A stretch of 64,000 nt of DNA from Amorphophallus konjac. Its lineage: Eukaryota > Streptophyta > Magnoliopsida > Alismatales > Araceae. Under the pieces are notes generated by a model. The model had not been told where the DNA came from and ran no database searches. It was given only the letters and a program-made list of their open reading frames with translations. A program made the position numbers and the translations under genes. Shown here one piece after another: positions 44,690 through 56,472 of this stretch. The DNA lies in assembly GCA_022559845.1 (NCBI GenBank), contig CM040126.1, positions 46,246,458 through 46,310,457 of the forward strand, in the 5' to 3' direction. The number at the start of each line of letters is the position of its first letter. Positions within the stretch are counted from its first letter, which is position 1.

Positions 44690-45062
44690 TCCCTGAGATG
44701 TCATGGAGCTGAGGATTTCTCTTCAGGTGGCGAGGAGAGAAGTAAACTGGGAGAGAATGGAAAGAGAGGCGTGGATAAAGCTACATCGGGATCGAGACGA
44801 GAGGAGGGCACGTGAGGCCCAAGTGATGAAGCTCCGGAAGACACAGCGCTCGGACACGTCACTCCTTCAGAGTTACTGCCGATTGGGGGAGAGTTGGAGC
44901 TCACGATGGAGGAGCTCTTGGGGTCGGTGTAGTCTCCATCGCAGAGTAGGGGGGCGGCTCAGCTAATGGCCTCGGGTCCAAGAGCTTCGCGGCCGTCGGG
45001 GTTGCGAGAGAGGCCAGAGGAGGGCAAGGAGCGCTACCAGAGAGGGTGGGAATGCGCGATGC
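44690..45062 (+). pseudogene. Coiled-coil tail fragment related to aORF4 exon 7
   Basis: The frame from 44703 starts MELRISLQ, matching MELRITLQ in aORF4 exon 7 (54261), and continues as an Arg/Glu-rich heptad segment. A later piece near 45017-45060 (GKERYQRG) matches EERYRRA of aORF4. It is either the broken tail of aORF3 or a remnant of a further PMD gene copy. Confidence 0.55.
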
Positions 45063-45847
45063 AATGAGATAATTGCAACGTCGCAGAGCTCTAGATGACC
45101 TCCCAGGGACCTCCCCCTTAGGAGAGGAGAGAGACGACCAAGAGGGTGGTGCGAGATTTAGCAAGTTGCTCGTACACCCGCTCTCTTCTCACGGTGAACA
45201 TGACATCTTATATAGACGTATGAATGGAACGAGTTGCTCTCATGTGACGGGTTTGCCCTCCATGCGTTCCTTCTCTTCTACGCCTCCTCTTTTCATGTCG
45301 TCCCCATGTGACGTCTTTAATAGAACTCCCCTGAGATAACGGATCGTGTCTCAGACTCATTGTGCATTTCTTTCAAGAGAATCCATCACAAATTTTAATG
45401 ATGTACCGCCAAATTCAAAGATGCCAACCGCCCTTCTGTCCTCTTTCTATGTAGACGAGTCCACTCCCGGATTCAAAGATATCGACTCCCATTGTCCTTT
45501 CTCCTGTGGATGAGTCCACTCCCAAATTCGAAGAGGTCGACCTGCATTGTCCTTTCTCCATGTAAATGTCCTCATCTCAACTTTATTTGAATCATGATGA
45601 ACCCAGGGAACCTAGATGTGTAGGGTGTGAATCAACCCGCTACGCCCCCGATCTCGTTTATTTGAGTGAAAGATGGGTGCTTTGTTACAAGGCCCATTGC
45701 AAGAAGAAGTGGGATAGATATGGATCATATCCCTTCAATCCTACAAATACTCCCCCCGCCTGCTTCACTTGAAAGCACAGAGTTGTGGAGACTGGTTAGA
45801 AGGGTGAAAAGTCGACAGGAGGGAGTAAGAGTTTCTCATCCTCTGAG
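45063..45847 (+). promoter_or_regulatory. Upstream region of aORF4
   Basis: Three imperfect copies of a segment around ATTGTCCTTTCTCC...GAGTCCACTCCC...ATTC(A/G)AAGA (45410-45560) form a short repeat. A TATA-like CTACAAATACTCC is at 45741-45753, about 100 bases before the proposed ATG. No coding frame is convincing. Confidence 0.35.
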
Positions 45848-46682
45848 ATGGAGGGAGAGTCCAGTTTCAGGGTGGAGGGCGAGCCTTCCCACTCCTCGAA
45901 GAGGAGCAGATCCAGTGGTAGTTCCAGGAGACTCTCCGATGTTGAAAGGCCGCTCAGTGAGAGGACCCAATCGGAGCTTGTAAACGAGCCAATTCTTCCC
46001 TCTATTTCTTCATGATCCCTTTCTTCCTTTCTCATTCTTTTTCTATTTTTATTTCAATGATGCACCCGCTTCTCACTTCCTGTGCAATCCACAGAGTATG
46101 ACGAGGTCACACATCTCATGGGAATTAGTGGTGGCCACCTATCGAGGCTTGCCTGCCTTCCAGAGAGCCCGGCTAGATGCGATGGGGTTTGGTGCATTCC
46201 TCCGGATCGAACCCATTAAGCTCGACCTCGCCCTCATCCAAGCATTGCGCGAGAGATGGGACCCAGAGAGTCGTGCCTTCTTGATGCCCTGGGGGCACAT
46301 GGTGCCCAGTCTCGAAGATGTGGCCCGAATCACCGGCCTTAGAGTGGATGGCGAGGCGGTGACCGGGGTCACCTACCCCGATTATCGCGAAGTGGCTCAG
46401 AAGCTTCTTGGTCTGGAATTAAAGGACCAAAAGAACAGGTCAGTTGCCAAGGCGTCTATCATGGAGGCATTGGGGCTCACTGACACTCCTCACCGTGATA
46501 ACGAGTCCTTGGAGGAATTCATTGAGAGAGCGGAAAGAGGGTCCCACGCTGTGTATTGCGTGGATGCCAGTAGCTGGGAAAGGTCAAACATGGACTCGAG
46601 GATATTCCTCCTCTTCATGCTGGGAAAGTTATTGCTGGGTTCCAAAGGAGACGACATTCATTGTCGTTTCCTAGAATTTTTG

Positions 46683-46687
46683 GTGGA
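46683..46687. repeat. Target-site duplication GTGGA, left copy
   Basis: Identical to 52849-52853; both are part of the Val-Asp codons of aORF4 exon 2. Confidence 0.9.
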
Positions 46688-48765
46688 TAATGCGGGACGA
46701 GACCATAGACACGACAAGCTCGCGATTATCCCTTAACGAGGGAAGTGTCGGACTTGCACGGTTGAGAAACCGGCAGTGAGCTAGGGTGGTCGGTTCTCTC
46801 GTGTGCCCGGATCGGGTCACGGGACAGTCACGCTCTCTCTCGCAGCAGCGGTGATATAAATATAAAGCGAGCTAATTATCCCTACACATGCTCTCTAGCA
46901 GCGGCATAAACAAATATATATGAAGTAAGTAAAATGCCGCGAAGGGAGCGAAAACGATACCTCCACGCGCTCGGCGTGGGGACGACGGACCTGGCCGAAA
47001 CCCGTACTCCCGGAATAATATTACACACTTATTACAGCAATGAAGCACTGGCCACTCCACGCAGGGAGGTAAAGGGTGACACAATGGGGTCCGGGAGGAC
47101 CGAATTCGGGTTGACGGGCGGCTTCTCGCGTCTCTTCGGCAGCACCTGAACTTGTGACTGTGGGGTCCACGTGCTGTCCGGAGGGGCCGTGCGGGACCCG
47201 GTGGCACCACTATGGTGGGGACACTTGGGGAAGCGTTCCCTGGGCTGGCGGTATGCTGGAACGGCGGCCGGAGGCCGGGCGGCTCCGTTCGGCACCGGTC
47301 GGAATAACCGGCCACGGATCTGCTGGTTCTATTTTCCGGCGCGCGCTCCGGCGAGAACGGACGCTGCGATCAGCCCCGATGTCGGATCGACACGAAACCG
47401 GCGCCGTTGGAAAGCTAACTTCAAATACTTCAATCTAAGTCTAGAGATAGGACCTGGATCTGCACGAATCTGGGCTTGAGTGAATTTACAAGTTCCTATT
47501 GTACAGTGCTAGAGCTCTCAGATCTGTAGGGAACTTGTCTGAGAACTGCCGTTGATCGTCTAGTAAACTTCCGACTCAGCTCCCGGGCTCTTCATCAATG
47601 TTGTAGGAAATTGAACCAAGAAAATGGTCATAGTTTTGGATCTAGATTTTGTGGAGGCTACGAGTTGATATGATTTGTTTACTGGAAGGTGGTCGGATCT
47701 GGAAATTGGCTGACAATACTGTAGCTGAAGAAGAACACGATTTTTGAAAAATGGTTGTAAGGCTGATTAAAAATTAAGAAAATTCATGGAGTGAGGGGAT
47801 GGTGGACAAAGCTCCCAGTAAAATTGGGAGGGTTTGGAAAAATCAAAAAGATGGTCGGAGGTGGGAAACATAGGGCTGCTGTCACTGTAGACAGAAACAA
47901 GACAGATCTGGGAGAGAAAGATGAACGAAAATGGAAAAATACTAAATGAAGGAATGTGGACGTAAAAATTTAGGTGGAGATGGGGATTCAAGGTACGAAC
48001 ACACCCTCAAAATTTCAGCTTGAGATCTTCACGTGGTGGAGAGCAGGAATTCGTGGACTACACCTCTGTCCAGCAGGACAGAACCTTGAAGATGGCTCCG
48101 CGGCGGCTCGAAGGCGGCACGAACGGCGGCGGCGGCGGCACAGATGATCATAGGAGATAGAGGGGTGGGGATTGAAGATAGAACCACTCTAGAATTTGAG
48201 GTTGGAGGAGATGAACACCAGGGGAAGGGAGAGGGGCTCAAGAATCACTCTTGAATTTCCAACAATTTTCTCTTCATTAACGCTAACAAATGGAAAATAC
48301 AACCTTTTATATGCCATGTGTCAAATCTAATCTACACCATTAGATCTAGGGGTGGAGAATGGAGGGCCTAGATTGGATGTGAATAACACACAAAAAATAA
48401 TAAAATAGTAAGGGGAGAGGGGCGCCCCCTTGACCAAGGTAAAGAGGTTGAATGGGTAGGTAGCCTACCTTTGAAAAGTTTAACCCCTTGTCTCTCATGT
48501 GGTCAATTGACATTCAACCCTTCTAAATGGCCACCTAGGATAGTTGACCAGCCCCACATAGGTGACATGGACCAATGGGAAAGGGCTGAGGGCCCCCTAG
48601 CTGGACCTACTACACAATTGCACAAAAACTCACACAATCCATGGGAATGACTCATTGGCTTATAAAGCCTTACATTTGCGTACATACTTTCCCAAGGATA
48701 GAAACACAAACTAAAAGGACATAAATGCAAAAGAAAAAGTACAGGCTCGGCGTCGATTCCCATCA
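46688..48765 (-). repeat. 3' LTR of the gag-only element
   Basis: It pairs end to end with 50772-52848, with a few percent differences by eye. A minus-strand TATA box (TATAAAA) lies at 48311-48305. It contains a GC-rich U5 half (46930-47400) and an AT-richer U3. In-frame stretches within it have mirror copies in the other LTR and are not genes. Confidence 0.92.
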
Positions 48766-49221
48766 ACTCTCCCCGGGTGGGAGGAACTCGACCCCGTCGA
48801 GTAGGGGTATGGATGCTCGAGTACTCCAGCGGATCTGTCACCGTGCCACGTACGCGGGTACGCTCCACTCCAAGTGACCGTCACCTGCTCATTTCATATA
48901 TACTCGATATGCACGAACTGCTATGGGTTAAAGGTGGACACTCCGAGTGGGGCACTCTCAAAAGGGAAGGAAGCGGCTCAAAGACTCACTAGGAATCACC
49001 GCTGAGTCCCTGTAGGTGACTGATCCGGGTTTAGATGTAGAACCGATCCCATACTCATCAAATGAATCCACTCGCCTCTTACTCATAAGAGAACAACAAC
49101 GAGCTTGCACAAGACACATGCAGACTCTCAAACTACACACAAACCATGCAAACAAACCACACAAGACAAACAACACAAGGAAAACACACCGACTCATATA
49201 TGACCCTAGACATACCTAATG

Positions 49222-50583
49222 TTAGTCTGACCCGTACATGGGTGACGGCGGACCAGGACACCCGAATGTGTGCCATGCATGCATTTGACGTAACCGGAGG
49301 TTGACGTCATGGTGAACTCCTAGACATACTACGATGCACCAATCATGGACATTGGGCTTGGATGCGGGAAGTCCGGGAGGTGGGGGTGGTTTAGAGGGAT
49401 CGGGGAAACCAAAGTCTTCCTTACCCCCGAATGATGGTTCCGACCTATGGCTATGTGGAGTTTTCTTGGCCCGAGTGGAAAAGGTGGGATAGTGAACTCC
49501 GCGGAAGAAGGGTAGTGAGTATGAAAACTCAGGAGGTTCACTAGTGAAGGGGTCAAAAGGGTCGAAGAAGGTGTGACCCCATGAAGTGGGTTCCAACATG
49601 ACATGGTCCCAAGTTTGGAATTCATAGTCACCGCCATACATTATGATTGGTGGGATGACAGACATGTGTAGAAAATAGGATTCCTCCCTTGGGCAAAAAG
49701 GAACGAAGTTGGACTCGGCAGGCATCGGGAGGAGTAGAAGAATCTCCGTGGTGACACACCCCACGGTGCACACGGAGGTAATGGATCCGACGGCCGGATG
49801 GGTGAAGCTATGACTCGTGGGTTGGTCGAAGCCTCGGGCCAACATATGTGTCAACTTCCATTGCAAGTCTAATCCCATGACAAGATCTTCCAACGTGTCA
49901 ACATGGTGACTAGATCGAAATGTGGTATGGAAGGAGTTGACCGGCACTAGAGGTAGGATGGGGTCCATGGATGGGAAGGGGGGTGGGACCAAGCCATCCT
50001 TGAGCCAACTAAGAAGCGGCTCGGCTATGAAAAGCGTACTCGTTAGAAACACGGGTGGCTCGGGCCTTGGTGGTTCCAAATGAGAGGATTCCGAATCAAA
50101 TTCGGAAATAGAGGGGGATGACATTGGAGCTCTCTCGAGTGGTGAAGGCCATGGTGTAGGCGGCTGGGAGGTGGATGCTTGTCGAAAGCCACCATACCGA
50201 GAAAAGTGTGACTCAAATGGCTCGACCACTAGAGTGACCCTATAGGATTCCGCTAGAGAGAATGCATTGCGGATAAGATATTCTAACTGGAAGTGAAGGC
50301 GCAAACCTCTCCAGAAATGAAATGCGGCCGTGTTGCTCTCCTCTCCCAAGCCATGTTCCAACCAATACATATGATATGCCCGAATGTACTCGGACACGGA
50401 CCTATCGCCTTGGACGGGTCGACATGGGTTGGCCATAGTTGCCAAAATACGGGAATGGATCCCTAGGAATGGATATGCAAGGCCATTTGGACATGACACT
50501 AGACCGACTATGCAAGGTTGGGATGCATGCACACTAAGGACAAGACACCAAGACTCGGTACGGGGCGGAGTTAATCGATCCAA
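49222..50583 (-). CDS. gag: Gag-like protein of the gag-only element
   Basis: A 453-codon frame without stops that fills most of the interior. Residues about 55-135 have the spacing of a Retrotrans_gag domain (VQGDRSVSEYIRAYHMYW, then a FHFWRGLR block). The rest is Pro/Ser-rich with no zinc knuckle and no protease or RT motif. It probably assembles with, or mimics, the gag of a helper element. The start could also be at one of the internal Met codons near 50436. Confidence 0.6.
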   Translation of the reverse strand: MDRLTPPRTESWCLVLSVHASQPCIVGLVSCPNGLAYPFLGIHSRILATMANPCRPVQGDRSVSEYIRAYHMYWLEHGLGEESNTAAFHFWRGLRLHFQLEYLIRNAFSLAESYRVTLVVEPFESHFSRYGGFRQASTSQPPTPWPSPLERAPMSSPSISEFDSESSHLEPPRPEPPVFLTSTLFIAEPLLSWLKDGLVPPPFPSMDPILPLVPVNSFHTTFRSSHHVDTLEDLVMGLDLQWKLTHMLARGFDQPTSHSFTHPAVGSITSVCTVGCVTTEILLLLPMPAESNFVPFCPREESYFLHMSVIPPIIMYGGDYEFQTWDHVMLEPTSWGHTFFDPFDPFTSEPPEFSYSLPFFRGVHYPTFSTRAKKTPHSHRSEPSFGGKEDFGFPDPSKPPPPPGLPASKPNVHDWCIVVCLGVHHDVNLRLRQMHAWHTFGCPGPPSPMYGSD

Positions 50584-50753
50584 AGATCACTCGCGCAAGT
50601 GTGCGACCTTCCCGATAGGCATAGCCTAACGTTCGGACAACACCTTTTTATATACCGACTAATGATATGCAAATGCAACTCCTAAGACCGACTTAGACAC
50701 TTAGACTTAAATGACACTCTTTTTTTTTTTTTTTTGGACACCCTAGACTCAAA

Positions 50754-50768
50754 CACGCTCTGATACCA
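50754..50768 (-). other. Primer-binding site, initiator tRNA-Met
   Basis: TGGTATCAGAGCGTG on the minus strand, three bases inside the LTR end at 50772. Confidence 0.9.
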
Positions 50769-50771
50769 AAT

Positions 50772-52848
50772 TGATGCGGGACGAGACCACGGACACGACA
50801 AGCTCGCGATTGTCCCTTAACGAGGGAAGCGTCGGACGTGCACGGTTGAGAAACCGGCAGTGAGCTAGGGTGGTCGGTTCTCTCGTGTGCCCGGATCGGG
50901 TCACGGGACGGTCACGCTCTCTCTCGATGCAGCGGTGATATAAATATAAAGCGAGCTAATTATCCCTACACATGCTCTCTAGCAGCGGCATAAACAAATA
51001 TATATGAAGTAAGCAAAATGTCGAGAAGGGAGCGAAAACGATACCTCCACGCGCTCGGCGTGGGGACGATGGACCCGACCGAAACCCGTACTCCCGGAAT
51101 AATATTACACACTTGTTACAGCAATGAAGCACTGCCCACTCCACGCAGGGAGGTAAAGGGCGACACAATGGGGTCTGGGAGGACCGAATTTGGGTTGACG
51201 GGCGGCTTCTCGCGTCTCTTCGGCAGCACCCGAACTTGTGACTGTGGGGTCCACGTGCTGTCCGGAGGGGCCGTGCAGGACCCGGTGGCACCACTGTGGT
51301 GGGGACACTTGAGGAAGCATTCCCTGGGCTGGCGGTATGTTGGAACGGCGGCCAGAGGCCGGGCGGCTCCGTTCGGCACTGGTCAGAATAACCGGCCACA
51401 GATCTACTGGTTCTGTTTTCCGGCGCGCGCTCCGGCGAGAACGGACGCTGCGATCAGCCCCGATGTCGGATCGACACGAAACCGGCGCCGTTGGAAAGCT
51501 AACTTCAAATACTTCAATCTACGTTTAGCGATCGGACCTGAATCTGCACGGATCTGGGCTTGAGTGAATTTACAAGTTACTGTTGTACAGTGCCCGAGCT
51601 GTCAGATCTGTAGGGAACTTGTCTGAGAACTGCCATTGACCGTCTAGTAAACTTCCGACTCAGCTCCCGGGCTCTTCATTAATGTTGTAGGAAATTGAAC
51701 CAGGAAAATGGGAATATTTTTGGATCTAGATTTGGTGAGGCTATGAGTTGATATGATTTGTTTACTGGAAAGTGGTCGGATCTGGAAATTGGCTGATAGT
51801 ACTGTAGCTGAAGAAGAACACGATTTTTCAAAAATGGTTGGAAGGCTGATCAAAAATTAAGAAAATTCATGGAGTGAGGGGACGGTGGACAGAGCTCCCA
51901 GTAAAATTGGGAGGGTTTGTAAAAATCAAAAAGATGGTCGTAGGTGGGAAACACAGGGCTGCTATCACTGTAGATAGAAACAAGACAGATCTGGGAGAGA
52001 AAGATGAACAAAAATGGAAAAATACTAAATGAAGGAATTTGGACGTGAACATTTAGGTGGAGGTGGGGATTCAAGGTAAGAACACACCCTCAAAATTTCA
52101 GCTTGAGATCTTCACGTGGTGGAGAGCAGGAATTCGTGGACTACACCTCTGTCCAGCAGGACATAACCTTGAAGATGGCTCCGCGGCGGCTCGAAGGCAG
52201 CACGAACGGCGACGGCGGCGGCACAGATGATCACCGGAGATAGAGGGGAGGGGATTGAAGATAGAACCACTCTATAATTTGAGGTTGGAGGAGATGAACA
52301 CCAGGGGAAGGGAGAGGGGCTCAAGAATCACTCTTGAATTTCCAACAATTTTCTCTTCATTAACGCTAACAAATGGAAAATACAACCTTTTATATGCCAT
52401 GTGTCAAATCTAATCTACATCATTAGATCTAGGGGTGGGGAATGGAGGGCCTAGATTGGATTTTAATAACACACAAAAAATAATAAAATAGTAAGGGGAG
52501 AGGGGCGCCCCCTTGACCAAGGTAAAGAGGTTGAATGGGTAGGTAGCCTACCTTTGAAAAGTTTAACCCATTGTCTCCCATGTGGTCAATTGGCATTCAA
52601 CCCTTCTAGATGGCCACCTAGGATGGTTGACCAGCCCCACATAGGTGACATGGACCAATGGGAAAGGGCTGAGGGCCCCCTAGCTGGACCTACTACACAA
52701 TTGCACAAAAACCCACACAATCCATGGGAATGACTCATTGGCTTATAAAGCCTTACATTTGCGTACATACTTTCCCAAGGATATAAACACAAACTAAAAG
52801 GACATAAATGTAAAAGAAAAAGTACAGGCTCGGCGTCGATTCCCATCA
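50772..52848 (-). repeat. 5' LTR of the gag-only element
   Basis: Starts and ends with the full TGATG/CATCA pair. The minus-strand TATA box is at 52394-52388. It is about the same length as its partner (2077 versus 2078 bp). Confidence 0.92.
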
Positions 52849-52853
52849 GTGGA
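52849..52853. repeat. Target-site duplication GTGGA, right copy
   Basis: Identical to 46683-46687. The aORF4 frame continues directly from here. Confidence 0.9.
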
Positions 52854-54695
52854 CCTAGAGAGGGTAGGGCAATATGCCTGGGGAGCCGCCGTGCTGGCGC
52901 ATCTGTTCACAAGTATGTCCCAAGGGACAGATCGAGAGGTGACTGTGAGTGGCTTCATACCGTTTCTCCAGGTAATTATTTATTTATTTGTTAATGCAAC
53001 TAATCAATTTCATGAAATGCTGATGACATGCGACGACACAGGTATGGTGTTATTACTACATCCCAATGGGGCGTGCTCGACAGTGGCGTGTGGCTGTGGC
53101 ACCACTAGCTCGGCGGTGGCAACCCATTATGAGCACAGCCTTTCTATCTTACCAGCTGATGGTATTAAGATGTGAGCTGCAAGAGTTCCCCGCAGAGATG
53201 GTAGGACTCCATTTTTTTTGTCTTTTCTTTTGCCTCTCTTTTTTGGTCCTTTTGAGTGATTAAGGAGATATACGCATGCCAACGTAGGTGATCTGGAGGC
53301 CTTACTCGGGCTTGGTCGATGTCGACCAGCCATGGGTCATCACAGGTCGCCCTCGATTTGGTCGGGACCTTTGGGTCCACTGCCTGAATGAAATCGAGCC
53401 ACTCCGACTACGATTGGTCATGAGGACTCTAGGGCTTGCCCAGGAATGGGTACATATGATCGCACCACCCCGCGTTGGGAGAAAGACACGTGGGCCGGTA
53501 ACCTGTGTTGACTGGCGGGTGCGCTTCCCCAAACAATATGAAGATTGGCAGCGGGGTGGCATGCTCGTGGAGTCGCACGCCCGAGATAGTGAAGATTATC
53601 TTCGTCTCTATAGGGCGATGTACGCAGAGCGACTTCATCCTGAGGGACTTGTGGAGGTGTATCTCCTTTCTCACTTTTTGATCATTTTTTTCTATTTTTT
53701 TATCATTTTTTTTAACTGTAATGCTGACTCCTATGACATGGGTTTTGGATGCCCGTGATACCATGATAGCGAACTTGCGGTCTCGCTTGGCTGACACGGA
53801 GGAAGAGTTGGGTGACACCCGTGAGGCTTTACATGTCTCAGTGAGTATGTATGCAAATGCATATTCTTAATTATACCCCTAGGTTTCTGGTGTTTAGCCA
53901 CTCATTGCCACTTCTTGCTATCATAGCGCGCTCGGCTTGACGCAACCCTACCAGCAGTAGGGGCAGAGGGTGCTTCTTCCAATCCATGGATTCCTTCGTC
54001 AGAACTAGATTCGCTCCACGAGCAGCTTGCCCATGTAACACAGCGCGCCGCGGAGGCAGAGGGAATGCTTTCCGCGCAAGTGAAGGTTCCTCTTATCCGA
54101 GCTTCTCTGTTTATTTCTCATCACACCCCTGAAATGACGGATATGGCAGGCTGAAGAGATGCAAGAGATGTTTGCTCATGCATCACAAGGGAAGGCCAGG
54201 ATAGCGGAGCTGGAGGAGGAATTGCAGCGTCGCTCAGATGATAATTTTTCGCGGGATGCCATGGAGCTGAGGATCACCCTTCAGCTGGAAAGGGATGACA
54301 GAGAGAAAGAACGTGCTGAGAGGGAAAATGATAGGGAAAGAGAGAAGGCCAAAAGATCAGCCGAGAAAGAGGAGAGGAGGCCCTGAAGGCCCAACTATTT
54401 GAATTGAGGACCAGTCTCGGTCTCGCCGAGCAGTGGCTGAAGGATGGCGAGGAACGCTACCGAAGGGCACGAGAGCGTGGCTTTCGTGTTAGTAGCTTCT
54501 TTGCTACCTCCGCAGATCGACGTCGGGGAGTGGAGATAGAAAGAGGACCACAAAGCGGTAGAAGTATCGCTTTTCATGGTTGGATAGCACCTTCTAGAGT
54601 TTCTTCTGGAAAGCGGCGAGACGAGTAATGTAGAGAAGGAGGGTGGGAGCTAATGTAAGCTCTCTCTTGTTGTTCGTTTTTTCGATTGAGAGTGG

Positions 54696-54701
54696 AATAA
54701 A
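54696..54701 (+). terminator. Polyadenylation signal of aORF4
   Basis: AATAAA about 70 bases after the last stop, within TGGAATAAAATATT. Confidence 0.55.
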
Positions 54702-56472
54702 ATATTTTGTGCTTGGTTCTCTGCTTCTTTCTGAGCTCTCGAATCCCTGCACACATCTAAGCAAACAAGTCAGTATTTCTGCTCTGACTTGCCCCTTGCT
54801 CAATAAGCAGATGTGGTTTTGAACTATCCTTGATAACGAGCCAAGGGGCAAGCCTTTATTAACAAAGGCAATGATAAAAGACAATGATGAATGTGGCACA
54901 CAAACACACAGATGCAAGCGAAAATTTAAAATGAGATGTTGCATACAAATGTAATCATGCGAAATGTGATTTTTTTGTTTTTGTGTTTTTATTTATTTTT
55001 TTGTTTTATTATTTGTTTATATATATTTTTTGGTCTTTTACATTTCCATTTTTTTTGCATATACATTTTTCTCCTCTTTTTGGGTTTTTGGATTTGTTGT
55101 TTTTTGTTTGTTTAATATTTTTTGTTTTTGCTAATGCATGACGACCACTCGATATAACATCTGACTTGCATGAGAATAAGGTTTTCTTACTAACCTCCCA
55201 GGCATCCTAAGTGCACATCTAGGTTGATTTGGGCCTCTAGACTCCTCGAATGATAATCTCGCCGGTTAAGACTTATCCTGATGACAATACCGTCATACCA
55301 TGCTTAGGCTCCCAATTGCTTCCGACCACAGGGATTTATCCAAAAAGTGTTCAAGGTAAATGATTTTCCCGACCCGGGTCTATTTCCTCACAACTCTAGA
55401 TGATATGTAATGGAACACCCTGGAACCCAAACGACCAACCGCGCGACGCTGACCCGGAATCAGACGCCGTCGCACCCATAGGTGACGTGCTTGCATTGGT
55501 CTAAGCCCGAGGTTAGATAAGAAAGCATTAAGGTGGTAGACAAGGGTCTTGACCGGCCAGAAACACGGAGACTCCTTCGTAGGAATGACATTTGCTTTTC
55601 AAAAATGGATAACCATATGCTCGTATTGAAATGAGGTTACAAGCTTTGGCAAGCTTCACCCTTCGGGAACTCCATTGAGCCTTCATCTTCAGGGGAAGAA
55701 GGAAGAATATTGGGGGCAAACCTCCTGAGAGGACCGGCAAAACCGTTAACCCGGCGAGCCAGTAGGGGCGCACTTAACTTCCCCTTTCGGACAACTTCAG
55801 ACCAAATCTCGAGCATTTACATCTCATGACCAGGCTTTTCACTTGACTTTGATTTTGTTCTTCTTTTCTGATTTTTTTTTGTTGACAGATTTTTGCGAGG
55901 GACATAGTATTTTGACATTATGGAATCCCTCTTGGATGCCTGCGGGGACACTGCCCTCTTCTCGTTCTCTGACCCATGCTCGAGGAATTGGGCCCTACTC
56001 TCACCCTAGGGGTTGTGTTTGTGTTTCTCATGCTCAGTGTTTTAAGGGTGCCGACTGTCTCATTCGATCGAAGAGAGGGAGAATAAAGATTTAAGCCTTC
56101 TGGAGACCTTCTGGGTGAGGCCTCACCATGAGCGATGCTACCGATCTTTTATAGAACACATGTGTACATGCATGTTGCCTTCTTTTGAGGGGGCATAAGC
56201 CGAACTAGCCGGACAGGGATCTCCACGGTTCTGGCAAACCAAGACCCGGAACCTACCAAGTCTTAATAGGCCCTATCCCAACATGGAGGTTGAATGCAAT
56301 GACTTAACTACATGGTAGTCTCCAGGCATTGGCATTTTGAATTTTCTATTTTTTTTCTTTTCATTTTTTTCTATTTTTTTCTTTTGTTGTTGTATATATA
56401 CATATTTTTGTTGTTTTCCTTGTTTTCTATTTTTTTTGTTGTTTTATGATTTTTGACACTATGTACACCTAT
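54702..56472. other. Junction between convergent aORF4 and Tat2 pol
   Basis: Non-coding. It has two T-rich low-complexity blocks (54965-55135 and 56340-56450) and mixed sequence between. No tandem array comparable to that in Tat1 is seen. Both transcripts would end here. Confidence 0.5.

Larger units (their letters stand above)
46688..52848 (-). mobile_element. Non-autonomous LTR element with only a gag-like ORF (6.2 kb)
   Basis: Two 2.08-kb LTRs (46688-48765, 50772-52848) share TGATG/CATCA termini; the left copy starts TAATG by one change. GTGGA flanks both sides (46683-46687, 52849-52853). An initiator tRNA-Met primer site on the minus strand (50768-50754) sets the orientation. The 2.0-kb interior encodes one 453-codon frame and no pol. 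The layout resembles TR-GAG elements, though this is larger than typical ones. Confidence 0.9.
45848..54628 (+). pseudogene. aORF4: seven-exon PMD/coiled-coil gene interrupted in exon 2
   Basis: Exons by GT/AG, frame and family resemblance: 45848-45979, 46095-46687 continued at 52854-52971, 53042-53200, 53288-53656, 53742-53840, 53927-54085, 54150-54386. All introns are phase 0. Exons 2-4 carry a full PMD (PF10536-like): the ALRERWDPESRAF, MVPSLEDVARITGL and WGAAVLAHLF blocks and the FGRDLWVHCLNEIEPLRLR block. Exons 5-7 are heptad-rich coiled coil. The PMD frame has no stop once the inserted element and one GTGGA copy are disregarded. Damage: the exon-5 acceptor lacks AG (53740-53741 is GG), and a frame change near 54384 puts the last 80 codons in another frame (to TAA 54626-54628). 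An AATAAA follows at 54696. It converges with Tat2 gag-pol. Confidence 0.75.

Noticed and set aside
46934..47479. Plus- and minus-strand frames around 46872-47479 and their copies at 50956-51563
   Set aside because: They are the two LTRs of the gag-only element; the frames differ between copies and show no domain.
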